Shown here: positions 1 through 11,531 of the stretch, in pieces
Position numbering within the stretch: position 1 is the stretch's first letter
How the letters are laid out: each line of letters opens with the position of its first letter
Assembly (NCBI RefSeq): GCF_040115645.1
Contig: NC_089542.1
Coordinates: forward strand, 1,116,001 to 1,180,000
DNA: 64,000 nt
DNA from: Euwallacea fornicatus
Taxonomy: Eukaryota; Arthropoda; Insecta; Coleoptera; Curculionidae
Direction: 5' to 3'
Notes under the pieces: generated by a model
What the model saw: the letters and a program-made list of their open reading frames with translations, nothing else
The model's database searches: none
What the model was told of the DNA's origin: nothing
Translations under genes and position numbers: made by a program

Positions 1-342
1 TAACTTCATGCTGAGCTTAGTTTGAACCTCGTTGTGTTTATCTTTGGCAAGTTTTGATCCAGGATGTAAATACTCCCTCCTTTCTTCTCGTCTAATAGCT
101 TCGCCACACCCATGAACTTCTGGCAAGCCGTGGGTGGAGCAAAAGCGCCCCTTGCAAAACTTACAATCTATTGCAAACAGGTTGATTTTGGTTTTGCATT
201 TTGTGTAGGTGCAAACGTCATCCAGGGCTTTAACATTTTTAATTGCTTCATCCACCTTCTTCGATGTAGTAGCTTCTTGGAGCTCTTTTTGCTTGTTTTT
301 GACGTGAGTATTTTCGGTTCTAGTTTGGGTTACTGAAGACAT
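1..342 (-). CDS. AN1-type zinc-finger protein, partial (IGHMBP2/SMUBP2-like tail)
   Basis: Read leftward, a frame opens with ATG at 342-340 and stays open for 114 codons to the window edge, so the 3' part is missing. Residues 43 to about 85 hold an AN1 zinc finger: the spacing Cys-x4-Cys, a second pair in CKFCKGRFC, then STHGLPEVHGC. That last stretch closely resembles the AN1 finger at the C terminus of the helicase IGHMBP2 (SMUBP2), and the following basic, lysine-rich stretch is also like that protein's tail. A TAA lies in frame a short way upstream of the ATG, so either this is the true start of a small AN1 protein or it is a downstream exon whose splice site I have not placed. AN1 fingers bind ubiquitin or proteins; the role here is inferred only from the family. 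The domain call is firm, the orthology is not. Confidence 0.65.
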   Translation of the reverse strand, partial: MSSVTQTRTENTHVKNKQKELQEATTSKKVDEAIKNVKALDDVCTYTKCKTKINLFAIDCKFCKGRFCSTHGLPEVHGCGEAIRREERREYLHPGSKLAKDKHNEVQTKLSMKL

Positions 343-792
343 TTGAGTTTGTGTGGTATCGTTTACGACGATATCGATTAATTAAATTTATAGCTACATA
401 AATTCTAGTGTGTAGGTATCTCACTGTTTTTTTGAGGTTATGAGATGCGTAGGGGCCGTAACGTTATATTTGTATCGATACCGTTTCATATATATATCTA
501 CCGACAAAGTATTATCAAGTTAGATGAGTTAAAGCCAAAGATTTGTCTGTTCTTATGTAAAGAGTTTAAAGAAAGACCCTCATAGGATATGGGGAAGATC
601 AAGTTAATCTATCCAATTGTTCATAAAATTGTGATTCACTTTAAACACTTAATAAACTTAACTTGAATAAAATCAAAATTTATTAAGAGGTCTTTACTAA
701 AGGTTATTTTTGCTCTTTTATAAATATATCAGAAATATATCGAAAAGTTTGAAATATCGATGTATTTGTCCTGATACAAACATATGATAGAA

Positions 793-800
793 TGACGTCA
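793..800. promoter_or_regulatory. Perfect CRE palindrome upstream of HMG-CoA synthase
   Basis: TGACGTCA, the full cyclic-AMP response element consensus for CREB/ATF factors, lies about 320 bases upstream of the synthase start codon. A TATA-like CATAAAAG follows near 928. Vertebrate HMG-CoA synthase promoters also use CREB-type sites; use in this insect is inference. Confidence 0.3.
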
Positions 801-1116
801 CACAGGTAGTAACACATGACGGCCTCCTCTCCAAAAAGCATGATGAAGGACGTAAGACATTCACTTCTTCTAGATTGATCCGTTGAGGAATAAAAATTAA
901 AATTTGTTATTATGAAAGTGATGCGTGCATAAAAGTAAAAGATTGTGGGGGAACTTCAACTCATTATCAGATGTTCATCTGCTCAGAAAGTAGAGGGGAG
1001 ATTGTCACTTTCAAATATTTAGAAAGTGGAATGCCGAGTAAACCCGACATTCTGTAACAACTACTACTGTGGTCCGTATTTTCGTGCCGTGTCGCGGTCC
1101 CTGACAAAGCCGCATC

Positions 1117-2502
1117 ATGAGTTCCTGGCCTGAAGACGTCGGGATTATAGCGTTGGAAGTCTACTTTCCTTACCAATACGTGGATCAGACCGAGTTAGAG
1201 CAGTACGATGGAGCATCTGCTGGAAAGTACACAGTTGGTCTGGGTCAGAAGCGTATGGGCTTCTGCGGTGACCGCGAAGACATCCATTCATTAGCCCTAA
1301 CTGTGGTAGAAAACTTACTGAGGAAGTACAACATTAAACCCCACGAAATTGGCCGCATTGACGTAGGAACCGAGACAATCGTTGATAAATCAAAAAGCGT
1401 AAAATCTGTACTGATGCAACTCTTTGAGCCCCATGGTGTAACTGACATTGAAGGACTTGACACTACAAATGCGTGTTTTGGAGGAACTGCTGCCCTTTTA
1501 AATGCTGTGGACTGGGTTGAGTCATCTTCGTGGAATGGCAGGTATGCTTTGGTGGTTTGTGGAGACATTGCAGTATATGCAAAAGGCCCTGCCAGACCTA
1601 CAGGAGGATGTGGAGCTGTTGCTATGCTTGTAGGGCCTAGTGCACCCTTAGTCTTTGATAGGGGTGTGCGAGGTTTCTTTTGTAAGCACGCATATGATTT
1701 TTACAAGCCAGATTTGACTTCTGAGTATCCTGTGGTAGATGGAAAGCTTTCAGTTCAGTGTTACTTTGAAGCTTTGGATAAGTGCTATCAGTTGTATTGT
1801 AAGAATGGTGAGAAGAAATGGCAGAAGGATGTTAATGTTGACTCTTTTGATGGAATTCTATTCCACACGCCTTATTGTAAGATAGTGCAAAAATCAGTAG
1901 GTAGGCTAGTGTTAAATGATTTTATCCGCCTTCCCAATGACAAGCGTTTAGCTCTTAGTCCAGATTTAGCTAAGTTTGCTGAAGTCGAACTGACCAAAAC
2001 ATATTTCGACAGGGATGTAGAAAAAGCGTTTTTATCTGCCAGTAGTGACACATTTGATAAGAAAACTAAGCCCTCTCTTCACTTGGCTGCAAACATTGGC
2101 AACATGTACACTGCCTCCTTGTATGGAGGTCTGGCCTCATTTTTAATCTCAAAAGAACCTAAAAATTTAATTGGCAACAAAATAGGTTTGTTCTCCTATG
2201 GGTCAGGATTGGCCTCCTGCTTTTACTCTCTACAAATCAAAAATTCTTCTGCGTTAGACACTTTGATAAATAATCTTAGTCACGTAAATCCTTTGTTGGA
2301 GAAACGAGTTAAAGTGGCCCCTGAAAAGTTTGAGGCTACCTTGGAGTTGAGAAAACATAGTGCACATCAAGCTCCCTATGAGCCAAAATCAGATGTTAGT
2401 CATTTTTTCCCAGGGTCTTATTACTTAAGTAAAATAGATGAGCAACACAGGAGGTATTATGACAAAGTGTTTCAAAGTTGCATGAGCAACGGGCACACAT
2501 GA
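1117..2502 (+). CDS. Hmgs: Hydroxymethylglutaryl-CoA synthase, intronless
   Basis: Complete 461-residue open frame with no intron. The enzyme condenses acetyl-CoA with acetoacetyl-CoA to give HMG-CoA, the step before HMG-CoA reductase in the mevalonate pathway; in insects this feeds juvenile hormone and, in some beetles, terpenoid pheromones. The catalytic triad is visible: Glu86 in VGTETIVDKSKSVK, the acyl-accepting Cys120 in TTNACFGGTAALLNAVDW, and His250 in ILFHTPYCKIVQKS. The substrate-binding stretch YGSGLASCFYS lies near the C terminus. Length fits the cytosolic eukaryotic enzyme (about 450-520 residues) and there is no mitochondrial leader. The ATG at 1117 gives the usual N terminus (WPEDVGI). 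Most animal HMGS genes are split, so the lack of introns suggests a retrocopy that has stayed functional; no frame damage or obvious poly(A) tract is seen. Confidence 0.96.
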   Translation: MSSWPEDVGIIALEVYFPYQYVDQTELEQYDGASAGKYTVGLGQKRMGFCGDREDIHSLALTVVENLLRKYNIKPHEIGRIDVGTETIVDKSKSVKSVLMQLFEPHGVTDIEGLDTTNACFGGTAALLNAVDWVESSSWNGRYALVVCGDIAVYAKGPARPTGGCGAVAMLVGPSAPLVFDRGVRGFFCKHAYDFYKPDLTSEYPVVDGKLSVQCYFEALDKCYQLYCKNGEKKWQKDVNVDSFDGILFHTPYCKIVQKSVGRLVLNDFIRLPNDKRLALSPDLAKFAEVELTKTYFDRDVEKAFLSASSDTFDKKTKPSLHLAANIGNMYTASLYGGLASFLISKEPKNLIGNKIGLFSYGSGLASCFYSLQIKNSSALDTLINNLSHVNPLLEKRVKVAPEKFEATLELRKHSAHQAPYEPKSDVSHFFPGSYYLSKIDEQHRRYYDKVFQSCMSNGHT

Positions 2503-2606
2503 TAGAAAAGTATTTTCTTTAGTAATTTTGTAGTAGTGGATGTAAAACGGGGTTATCCAGGCTTTTATCATGAAAATTGAGACGAGTAAAAGTTTTTTCT
2601 TTTGGT

Positions 2607-2612
2607 AATAAA
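2607..2612 (+). terminator. Polyadenylation signal of HMG-CoA synthase
   Basis: AATAAA lies 105 bases after the stop codon of the synthase in AT-rich DNA and is the first canonical signal downstream. It is the likely 3' end signal for that mRNA. Confidence 0.5.
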
Positions 2613-4551
2613 TACAGTATCTAAGTACTGGGTGGCACTGAAAGATGGTTCTCCGTAGTTAGTTTTTTCTTTTTAAATTTAGTGGGCTGTGAATCAGACT
2701 TTGATGACTTTAGTGACTTCAATCTATTGGCCTTAAATGCAGTTTACTGTCATATACCTAATTGACTTGAAAATCCGTCTCGGAGACACCCGGTATATAT
2801 TTATTGTTACTGCTAGCTGATGGTCTTATCAGTTTTACGTATTAAGTTATCAATTTCACGTTAGGACCTCTTCGATTCCTTTGATAGCACTAAAATTTTG
2901 AAGGTGGAAACTTGACATTATTCAATTTTAGTATATTAGGGTAAATTAACTGAGATATTCGCTTTAAAATGAATTTTTTAAACACAAACGCAAAAATATT
3001 AATAATTGATAAAATAGATTTCCAAACAGATACGGCAACTTTATTCGATTAAACCTAAGTAATTGTGTTCCAAGTTTCAAGTGAGGTTTAAGATTTGTTG
3101 TTGAAGAGATAGATCTAACGTGCGGTTGAAATTTATAAGTGAAGTCCCATAGACCGCGGCAGAAAAATGTAAGGGTATATATCTGTTTAGGCTTCAATAA
3201 GAATACCATACCAAAGTGTGAGTTGATATTTTATGTAGGTAGGACCCTTTACAAGCTTCATTATTTTACCACGGAGATTATGACTCAAATCGAGTTCACT
3301 ATCTCCATTCATTTAGCAGGCAATTCGATATTTATAATTTTATAATCGTTCAGATATATCATTATTAGTTGAACCATCTATCCTCGTGATAAAAAATAAT
3401 TTGCAAATTCAGGTGCGTTTATAGGATAAGTTAATCTTTGATATTTTTTTAATAGATAAATTATTTTGACAAAGTCGCAGTTTTAATGTAGTGAGAGAGT
3501 TATCTACATATCAATCCACAGGAAAGGATCTCATTTCAGTATTTCTTACTAAAAGAGTGTAATGAGGTATTGAGGTACCCACCTACTATAGTAAAAGCTC
3601 CGGAATTTATAATTCAACAAGTTTGTGCCAGTCTTAATTAGGTACCTACCTACTCGTTTGTTAATAATTAAGTTTGATAAGTATATCAATCAGAATTATT
3701 GTTTCTTTTTTATTTATAGGACCGACGCAGTTGTGAACCTTCTACAGTTGATTTGTTATATTTGTTAGTTGCTTTATATATACATGTTTATTAAATATTA
3801 AAACACATTGAAGTTATGTTTCCGTTGGAATTTTCACAATTTCTCTAGTACCTATCAGGTACCCTCGGTAATGCCAGATTGGGTTTTTCAGAACTCCCTC
3901 TTAACCACCTTCATTTGAAATCTTTAGTTTTTATTGCAATAAACTAGATTTATTTAAATGGCCTTTAAACCTAAGATTAGGAGGAAAAAACACAAAAACC
4001 TTATCCAAAGGTATCTTAAAAACTCGAGTAAACATTACTAGACAAAAAGCTACCTGCATTTAATAGGCAGCGATGCCAGAAGTACAGGTACGTAGTTGGA
4101 TACTTACAAACATCTATTACAAAGCTCACGTTATTTGATCCTCTTCACATGGATTTCGGGTAAAGGTGTTGCAGTAAGAAGAACGGTTCCTAAAAGTAGT
4201 CAACTATTCAGTTAATTTTTCGCGGTTACGTTATCTACTAATTAAGTTAATTAATATTGGTGCGAGAATGCAAACGCATTTCGAAAATTCTTCACGCCCA
4301 AACTTATTAATCGGTTAGTGTACACAGTGAAAGTGAAACGAAGAAAGCTCAAAGCAGTTAGGAGAAAGTTATATTATGCGATTGAAAGATGTCGTAAATT
4401 AGCTATCGCAGACAAACGGATGTTTTAAAGGTTTTTAATAAGGATATATCTATTTATTTAATACAATTTCATAAGCTTATTTTCAATTTTCTCATTTGAG
4501 AGTACAAAATTCCGATTATCGTAATAAGACGGTGAAATTAGTTTGCCGGAA
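2613..4551. other. Intergenic, no gene seen
   Basis: AT-rich spacer between the converging HMG-CoA synthase and first GH27 gene. Only short unconvincing open frames are present. The string GAGACACCCGGTATATAT near 2783-2800 looks like one terminus of a short inverted-repeat element, but I find no partner end close by. Confidence 0.5.
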
Positions 4552-7500
4552 TTATATATGAAAGCTGGAATTCGCACCGATGGGTGAAAAGCTCCATACT
4601 GAGGCAAAGGATATGGAGAGCGACAAGCATATCGATGGTATAAATAAATATATTAATCCATTTCTGCGATCTCTGTAAGATATCTTTACATACGCAGTTA
4701 GGCAAAACGCTTCATAAAAGATATTGAAATGAAATCAGAAGGGTAAACTTACCAGTGGGCTTGATCCTGACGAATATAGTATCATTCAGTTTCACTTCTT
4801 CCTGGATTATTTCAGAATTATAGACGTCCTTGAGTAGGAAAAAAAATATGCACAACACAATTTGTCTTTGCGAAATAAAAAAATATAAAATTATCACAGA
4901 AAATAAAAATTTAAATAATTGTAAAGTTAATGTAAAGAAACGAAGTAAATACGTAAAAACGTGAGGAAAAAATAGAATCTATAAAGCTTCTTTGTTCGGT
5001 CATCAATTTTCTTTATAATGTATTTTTTTATCTGCTTGATATATTTGATTTTAACGTACATTTATTTTTTTTTTATTCGATTGCTCCGTTTGTCAAAGGA
5101 CCTACTTGCAGGCTCAAACGAACCTTTTTACATAATCTACTTATTACATGAATAACTATTTTAAAAGGTGATCCACTACCTGTAGAATTTGAACGTCTAT
5201 ATTTTCCATATTCTTCATTTTTCAACAAATTGAATGGCATGTTACGAAATACGTGTAGCTCACATAAGCGTGTTAAGTAAGTATATTAACCTGCGTACTT
5301 AAATCGATAAGTACCGATGTTAAGTTAATAAATATATGTAATATGAACTTAAATCTAACACGTGTCTGTAATTGCAGAAAATTTAAAATCCATTTTAAGT
5401 TATTATAATTAAAATTGGAGATTGGTTAGATTAGAAATTCCGGTTAAAGGCCATCTTATCTACTGTTTGCGAATACAAAGTGTTTTCTAGACAAAGACGG
5501 CTACCATTCATCGAAATGCGTCAAATAGACCACTTCTAATAAGTTTCCAAGGCGATTATCATATCAATTGCTATTGAATCTAGCGAATGAATATAGCATG
5601 AATAATTAAGTATTAAATTAACACACCATCAGTTTAACTGTATTTACTATACCCGATAGTAATTACCATAATTAATAATTAGCACTCTAACAAGCTTAAA
5701 AATCTGAAGGATTAATCAAATCTTACCTTCAAAACATAACCCGCGGAGTTTTCTAGCCCCAAATCAGTCAGGGTGAAGTTAACTCGGTACGGATAGCCAT
5801 CCACACGATGACTTAATAATCCGATGGCGTAGGTCTTTTCACCATCTATCACTGGGTTAATTGGTCTTGTCCAAAAGTCTATTTGGTCTTTCTGCATCAA
5901 AATCCCAGAAGCAATACTTTTCTATGTACCAATATTTTTAATTCAATGTAATACCTTCAGAATAAGATTGCCCTGCACTCCTAAAGAGTCTTGATTGATG
6001 GCGATAACTGCTTTGTTCAATAAAAGTTCCCGGTAGGGCGTTTCAATCGTTCTTAAATCAACGGACATCATCAATGGGGCGGCCAATATTGCCCAGATGG
6101 CCATCTGGGCTTTTGACTGATCATAGCTTAAACCGTAGTTTCCTATTAGTAGCTGAAATAAAGGAATGAGCATTATCTTGGTAGGTACTAGTAGACTATT
6201 TGCATGAACCTCATAAAGTACGACCTTTAAGCTTATACTTTATTCAAACTTATCAAAAATCTTGGATCGCCATGGAGATGGCATTATTTTTATGGTGTAT
6301 TGTAGCATGGTGCAAAAATACGGCAATTTCATGGTGTTTTGAATTCTAATAGGCTGCACCAAAAACACCTTATGCAGTGTTGGGTGCAAAAACTTGAGCA
6401 ACGCTAAGTGTTTGATTTCAGGACGACCGTAATTTATAAATATAAATTTGTACTTTTAGTAGTAGTTCGTATGTTTTATTGACATATGAGATTACTTTAG
6501 AAATTTTAGGGATTTTTAGGAAAGTCTTCACGGGACAGGGCTGTGGGAATTTCATAAAAAAATTCATAATTATTTCGAATAGACCAACTCACTTTTTCGT
6601 TCCTTGATTGTTTTGTATCTAATTTTGCATTCGATATTAAAATTAAGTTCCAAATTTTGCCCGCATCTTATAACTTTTGTATACATATAAACCGTTCTAT
6701 TATTCTTTTACGATGGAACGCCCTGTATTACACGTACATACGTGTATACGTAGCTAGAATGTGTTTTTTTACCATATCGGGATCATTCCAGTGTCCTGGT
6801 CCAGCGTACTTAGCAATTCTATCTTGATTATCACTGAAAAATCCAAGAATATTGGTCACATTGTCCCAACAATCGTTGATATCATCCCAATTCCTCCAGA
6901 GATTGCACACCTTCGCCATTTTGTCATAATTTGGCTACGAAATCGAAGGAAAGTCATTAGGTGGAAAATCATTGTTAAACCTGCCACCCTACATGAATCC
7001 CTTTGGGTTCCACGTAAGCTGGCCAACTGCAAGAGTATAAAATTGGACGTCCAGTTTCATTGAGATATCTCGACATTAGCGAATAACCTGCATAAAAAGT
7101 TCTTTATACACATTATTCTCTCTTATGTTAAACTCCCCCCACCAGCTTCCATCGTGGAGATGTCAGAATTACATCCATCTAACTTTAGGTAGTCTACGCC
7201 CCAATCGGCGAAGGTCTGTGCGTCTAATTGCAAGTATTTAAGGCTCCCCGGATATCCGGCGCAGGTTAGAGTACCATAGTCACCGTAAATGCCAAATTTT
7301 AAACCTTTCCCATGAATCTACCAAAATAACCATTGCATTTCCTTTAACACTTTTAAATTTAAAAGTTTATTACATAATCGGCCAACGATTTAATGCCGTT
7401 GGGAAATCTCTTCGGGTCCGGCTGCAATCTGCCTTTAGTATCTCGTTCTTTGCTCGCCCAACAATCGTCTATGATAACGTATTCGTAACCTGCATCTTTG

Positions 7501-7805
7501 AACCCGTCAGAGACGATATGGTCTGCCATGTCTTTAAAGAGATCTTCTCTGAAAATGGTTCGTGTATATTTTTGCATTAAATAACTACGACTCAAATTTG
7601 CGATTTTTCATAGACTCGAGATACATCGTTGTTTAGCTTACCGTATACAGTCGTTGGGATATGCATCGCAATCTATTATACAGCGGAACCTTTGCCAATG
7701 CAACCATCCCATGGGCGGAGTTAGAGCCAATCCATTATCCAGGGCCTGAGTGGATTCGATCACCAAAACAAGGACCACGATAAACACAGATTTGCGGACA
7801 CCCAT
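4552..7805 (-). CDS. Alpha-N-acetylgalactosaminidase-type GH27 glycosidase (copy A)
   Basis: Nine exons read leftward: 7805-7642, 7548-7374, 7317-7143, 7087-6993, 6934-6773, 6152-5955, 5891-5727, 4828-4753, 4598-4552. Together they give 418 residues, the normal family length, with all phases matching. Residues 1-21 are a hydrophobic signal peptide, so the product is lysosomal or secreted. LALTPPMGW starts the mature TIM barrel. The nucleophile is Asp160 in VDYLKLDGC and the acid/base is Asp221 in WRNWDDINDCW. The loop YSCSWPAY (Ser192, Ala195) is the pair that gives N-acetylgalactosamine specificity in human NAGA, where alpha-galactosidase A has Glu and Leu. It would remove terminal alpha-GalNAc from glycoconjugates. 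The intron at 6935-6992 is only 58 bases, and the exon 3 donor (GTGGGG) is weak. The last exon, 15 codons, is the least certain. Confidence 0.9.
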
Positions 7806-9056
7806 CGTTTTGTAATTTAATTATGAATAATTAAAAAACAACAAATTTTATTAACCGACAAAAAACTGGAATTAATTTCTGTTAATAAAATTATTGACTC
7901 TTATGAGAGAACATTCCGGTAACGGGTTTATTTTGAACCGGCTTCTTGAGGTGCCTGAACTGAACTGATTAGAAGTTACAATAATATTTAATCTGCTTTG
8001 CTTTGCTACCAGACTGTTATTTTTAAAACATTATTATGGTATAAATGCCTTTGGTTGTTTAGAAATAAAGCAATATTAACTTCAGTGTAATTTCAATTAT
8101 GGATGTAGGTACCTTGGTACCGCGGGTGACACTCTTTGTTAGTTACCGACCATATACTATCATTGCTTGAAGGATTGATATACTACAGTGATTCTAAACG
8201 CTTTGAAACTGATATTAATTTTTATTACTTTCGACGCAATTTTTGTCGGAGTATCAAAGGTCCTTGGTAATGCCTGATCAAGCTGAAATATCGACCTCCT
8301 TAAGTTTTTGTAATTTTTCGTGTACATATGAAGTATTGTGCTTAACAATAAACTAAAATACTCAGCGCATAGAGGTTTAACCTTGTATGGCGGCCAAATG
8401 ATGAGTAATAAGCTTATTATCATCTAAACAGTTACGTCGAATAAAAATATAAAGTGGGCAAAAAGGACATCAATCTAATAATTGACCAGTAATTTAAAAA
8501 ATACGGGCTCTTTGCATTAAATGTGTAGGGGGTTTGATTATAAATGCTCTTTTGTGACTTTTTTATATTTGATTTTTGAAAAAAATCTTCATATAAAATA
8601 TAGAAATCAATAGAATTAAATCCACTGTTTTTGGAACATACAGAGTATCCCCAAAAAGTGTAACAACCAAACTTATGCTTTTCTAAACGGAACAACTTCT
8701 ATATGGTAATTTGGTTTAATGAGATCTTGTGGACTCCACCAAAATCTAGACTCCTCACTTAATGTTTATTCAATTAGCAACTGCTACAAGTCTTCTGATT
8801 TTTAAAATGAAACTACCTAAACGGTTTTGCACAATGACAAGAATTATACTGAGAAATTGGGGTTTTTGCAGTACATTTTGTAAATTTATTGGCAAACAGG
8901 TAGGTACCTCGTCTCACATTCGGTTTAAGTTTTTCTACGGGACACGTTAAACATTTGAATTCAAGTATATCAAATTCAAAATGTAAGATGAAGAGGAATT
9001 TTCATCAATAAAACAAAAGTACTTTGTGTAGGTAATTAAAAATTTATTATTTGTAT
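7806..9056. other. Intergenic spacer between the two GH27 genes
   Basis: About 1.25 kb of AT-rich DNA holding the promoter of copy A and the 3' region of copy B. Open frames here are short, and none shows a recognisable domain. Confidence 0.5.
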
Positions 9057-11531
9057 TTATAAAGGCGTCACCAATAGAAATGCAGTACCTGCAATTAATA
9101 GGAAAAAAAATTGTATAAATATCCATAATCGATCAGTAAAAGTATCGCGATGATGTCATCCTGTCCTTTGTAGACACGTCATCAGTTTTTTTCATATTGT
9201 AAAAATGAAAAAACAACGTTTTGAAAGTCTAATTTAAATTAAGGCGAATAAGGTGAATAAAACGATCTTGTGGAATCAATTATTGATTGCTGGTTAAGAT
9301 TTGTTAGATTTCGGGCCAAATTCAGATAGTATAATACATTCGACTGGAATAAAACTATGATCAATTTAGATGCTAGTGAGTCGTGTTGTCACGTTGTTGC
9401 TCTACGGCAATATGATAGTTTTCTGCTTTATATTTGATAAATATTTTTTATTACCATTCAATAGAGGCTCAAATCCAAACCTTAACCAGTTATAGTATAA
9501 TTACCTGAAGGAGGAATTCGTAAAGTTATATTTTCATCTCTTAAATAATCTCGGTTTAATTCACTTGTTTCATCAAACACGTCCTAAAAGATTTCTTTAA
9601 AAGTGCTTTTAACTAATCATTATTTGAATACCTACAATAACATTATATATCTCAGGTGTCTCCAGCACAATACTACCAATCGTAACGTTAAAAGGGTACT
9701 TAAAACCGTCAGTTCGATTGTTAAAAACAGCTATGGCGACACCCAAAGCATCTGTCGTTTTTTTTTCCAATTTTTTGTACCATAATATGATATTGTCTTT
9801 CTGGAAATGAAGAATTTTAACATTCTTTAAATATTATTTCTTATAATACACCAATGAACTGTATAAAGAACTTGATATTTGACTGATTCTGGTAAGAAGT
9901 TAGGTATTATACTAAAAGCATTATAAAATGAAAATCTAGCCAAAAAATTATAATAAGGAAGTGAAAGCAATTATATTCAAAAGTGTCCTTCCACAAAAAA
10001 AGCCGCAACTTTCTGCTGATAGCGCTGCTTTTAGTGTTTCAAGGCCCTCATACTATTTGTTTTTTCAACACACATTGTACTTATAAAACATAACAAAGTA
10101 TTAATCATTACCTTATAGATCACAAACCCGGGATATCCAAAAGCATCCTGATTAATGCTTATGGCATTTTTGTTCAAAAGGATATCCTTAAATTCCTGTT
10201 GAATGGTATCTAAATCTACTGACATAATCAATGGAGCAGCCAGTATTGACCAAATGGTCATTTGACTTTTGCTCTGTTCCAAACTTAGCCCGAAGTTCCC
10301 TATAACAAGCTGCAAAAATTTCTATGAATGAATTAAATAGTGATGGATATGATGATTTTGATTAGATAGCTCTTGATGTGATAGCAATACTTATAGGACT
10401 ATTATTCAGTGGTCTATTTATGAAGTTAAAAATTTGTATACCTATACATTATGAACTTACCATATCAGGGTCATTCCAGTGACCAGGACCAACAAATGGT
10501 CTTAGACTACTTTGATAATGTATGAACCAAGTAGCAATGTCTCTTACATCCTCCCATTGATCGTTGATGTCGCCATAATTTCGCCATAAGTTGCAATATT
10601 CGACTGCCAGAGAATAATTTGCCTTAAACAGGATTATGAAATTTTCAGTGAAGAGTCTTTCTTAAAAAATTTCATATAGCTTATATATATACTATTATTA
10701 CGGTAATTAAAATCCAAAATTACCTCAAGGCCTTGGTATGCAGGAAAACTGCATGAAAACACTATTGGCCGCCCTGTAGCGTTTAAGTATTGGGACATCT
10801 GCACGTAACCTGGAACAATTATCAATACAATATTAAATTATTTCAAATTTTAGTTTTATATGCTGTACGACAGGAAATATTCACTTTGTTCTCTAATGTG
10901 CAAAAATATACCAATTACCTTCGTCCATGGTTTCTGTCTCGCTATAACAACCATCCAACTTTAGGTAATCTACACCCCATTCGGCAAAAGTCTGGGCATC
11001 GACCTCCAAATATCCGAGACTTCCCGGATAACCAGCACAAGTGTAATTTCCATAATCAGCGTAAATTCCAAACTTTAAACCTAAGTCATGAACCTAAAGA
11101 ATTTACTTTTGACCTTCTTAATATGAGAAAAGGCAAATCATACATAGTCAGCTAATGCTGCAATTCCGCTAGGAAATCTTTTGCGATCTGCCTGCAACCG
11201 GCCATTTTCATCCCTAGTCTTCTCCGCCCAACAATCGTCAATTATAATGTACTCATACCCAGCTGAGAGATATCCATCTTTTACCAGTCTGTCTGCAGTT
11301 CGTTTAAACAGGGCCTCGCTGGAACTCAATTTTCGGCATTCCGTCCCTCCAAAATCATCACTAAACTTACCTAATGCACTCATTTGGATATGTTTCGCAA
11401 TCAACCAAACATCTAAATCGCTCCCAACTCATCCATCCCATAGGAGGGGTCAGGGCTAAACCATTGTCAAGGCTATCTGAGCGGAATATGTAGTATGTCA
11501 GGAGCAATATAGGAATAATCCAAATTTTCAT
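9057..11531 (-). CDS. Alpha-N-acetylgalactosaminidase-type GH27 glycosidase (copy B)
   Basis: Nine exons: 11531-11371, 11318-11144, 11093-10919, 10809-10724, 10622-10461, 10309-10112, 9800-9636, 9583-9505, 9088-9057, giving 410 residues. Exons 2, 3, 5, 6 and 7 have exactly the same lengths as in copy A (175, 175, 162, 198 and 165 bases) and every intron phase is shared, so the two genes are a tandem duplication. The signal peptide is residues 1 to about 20. The nucleophile is Asp159 in VDYLKLDGC and the acid/base Asp217 in WRNYGDINDQW. FSCSFPAY (Ser191, Ala194) again gives the NAGA-type specificity pair. Exon 7, the C-terminal beta domain, is the most diverged from copy A (for example KDNIILWYKKLEKK against KDQIDFWTRPIN), and the final exon is only ten codons plus stop after a strong polypyrimidine acceptor. 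Both copies look intact. Confidence 0.9.

Noticed and set aside
6761..7063. 100-codon plus-strand frame
   Set aside because: Lies opposite exons 4 and 5 of the GH27 copy A gene and is a shadow of that coding sequence.
10790..11155. 121-codon plus-strand frame
   Set aside because: Antisense to exon 3 and neighbouring parts of GH27 copy B; no domain of its own.
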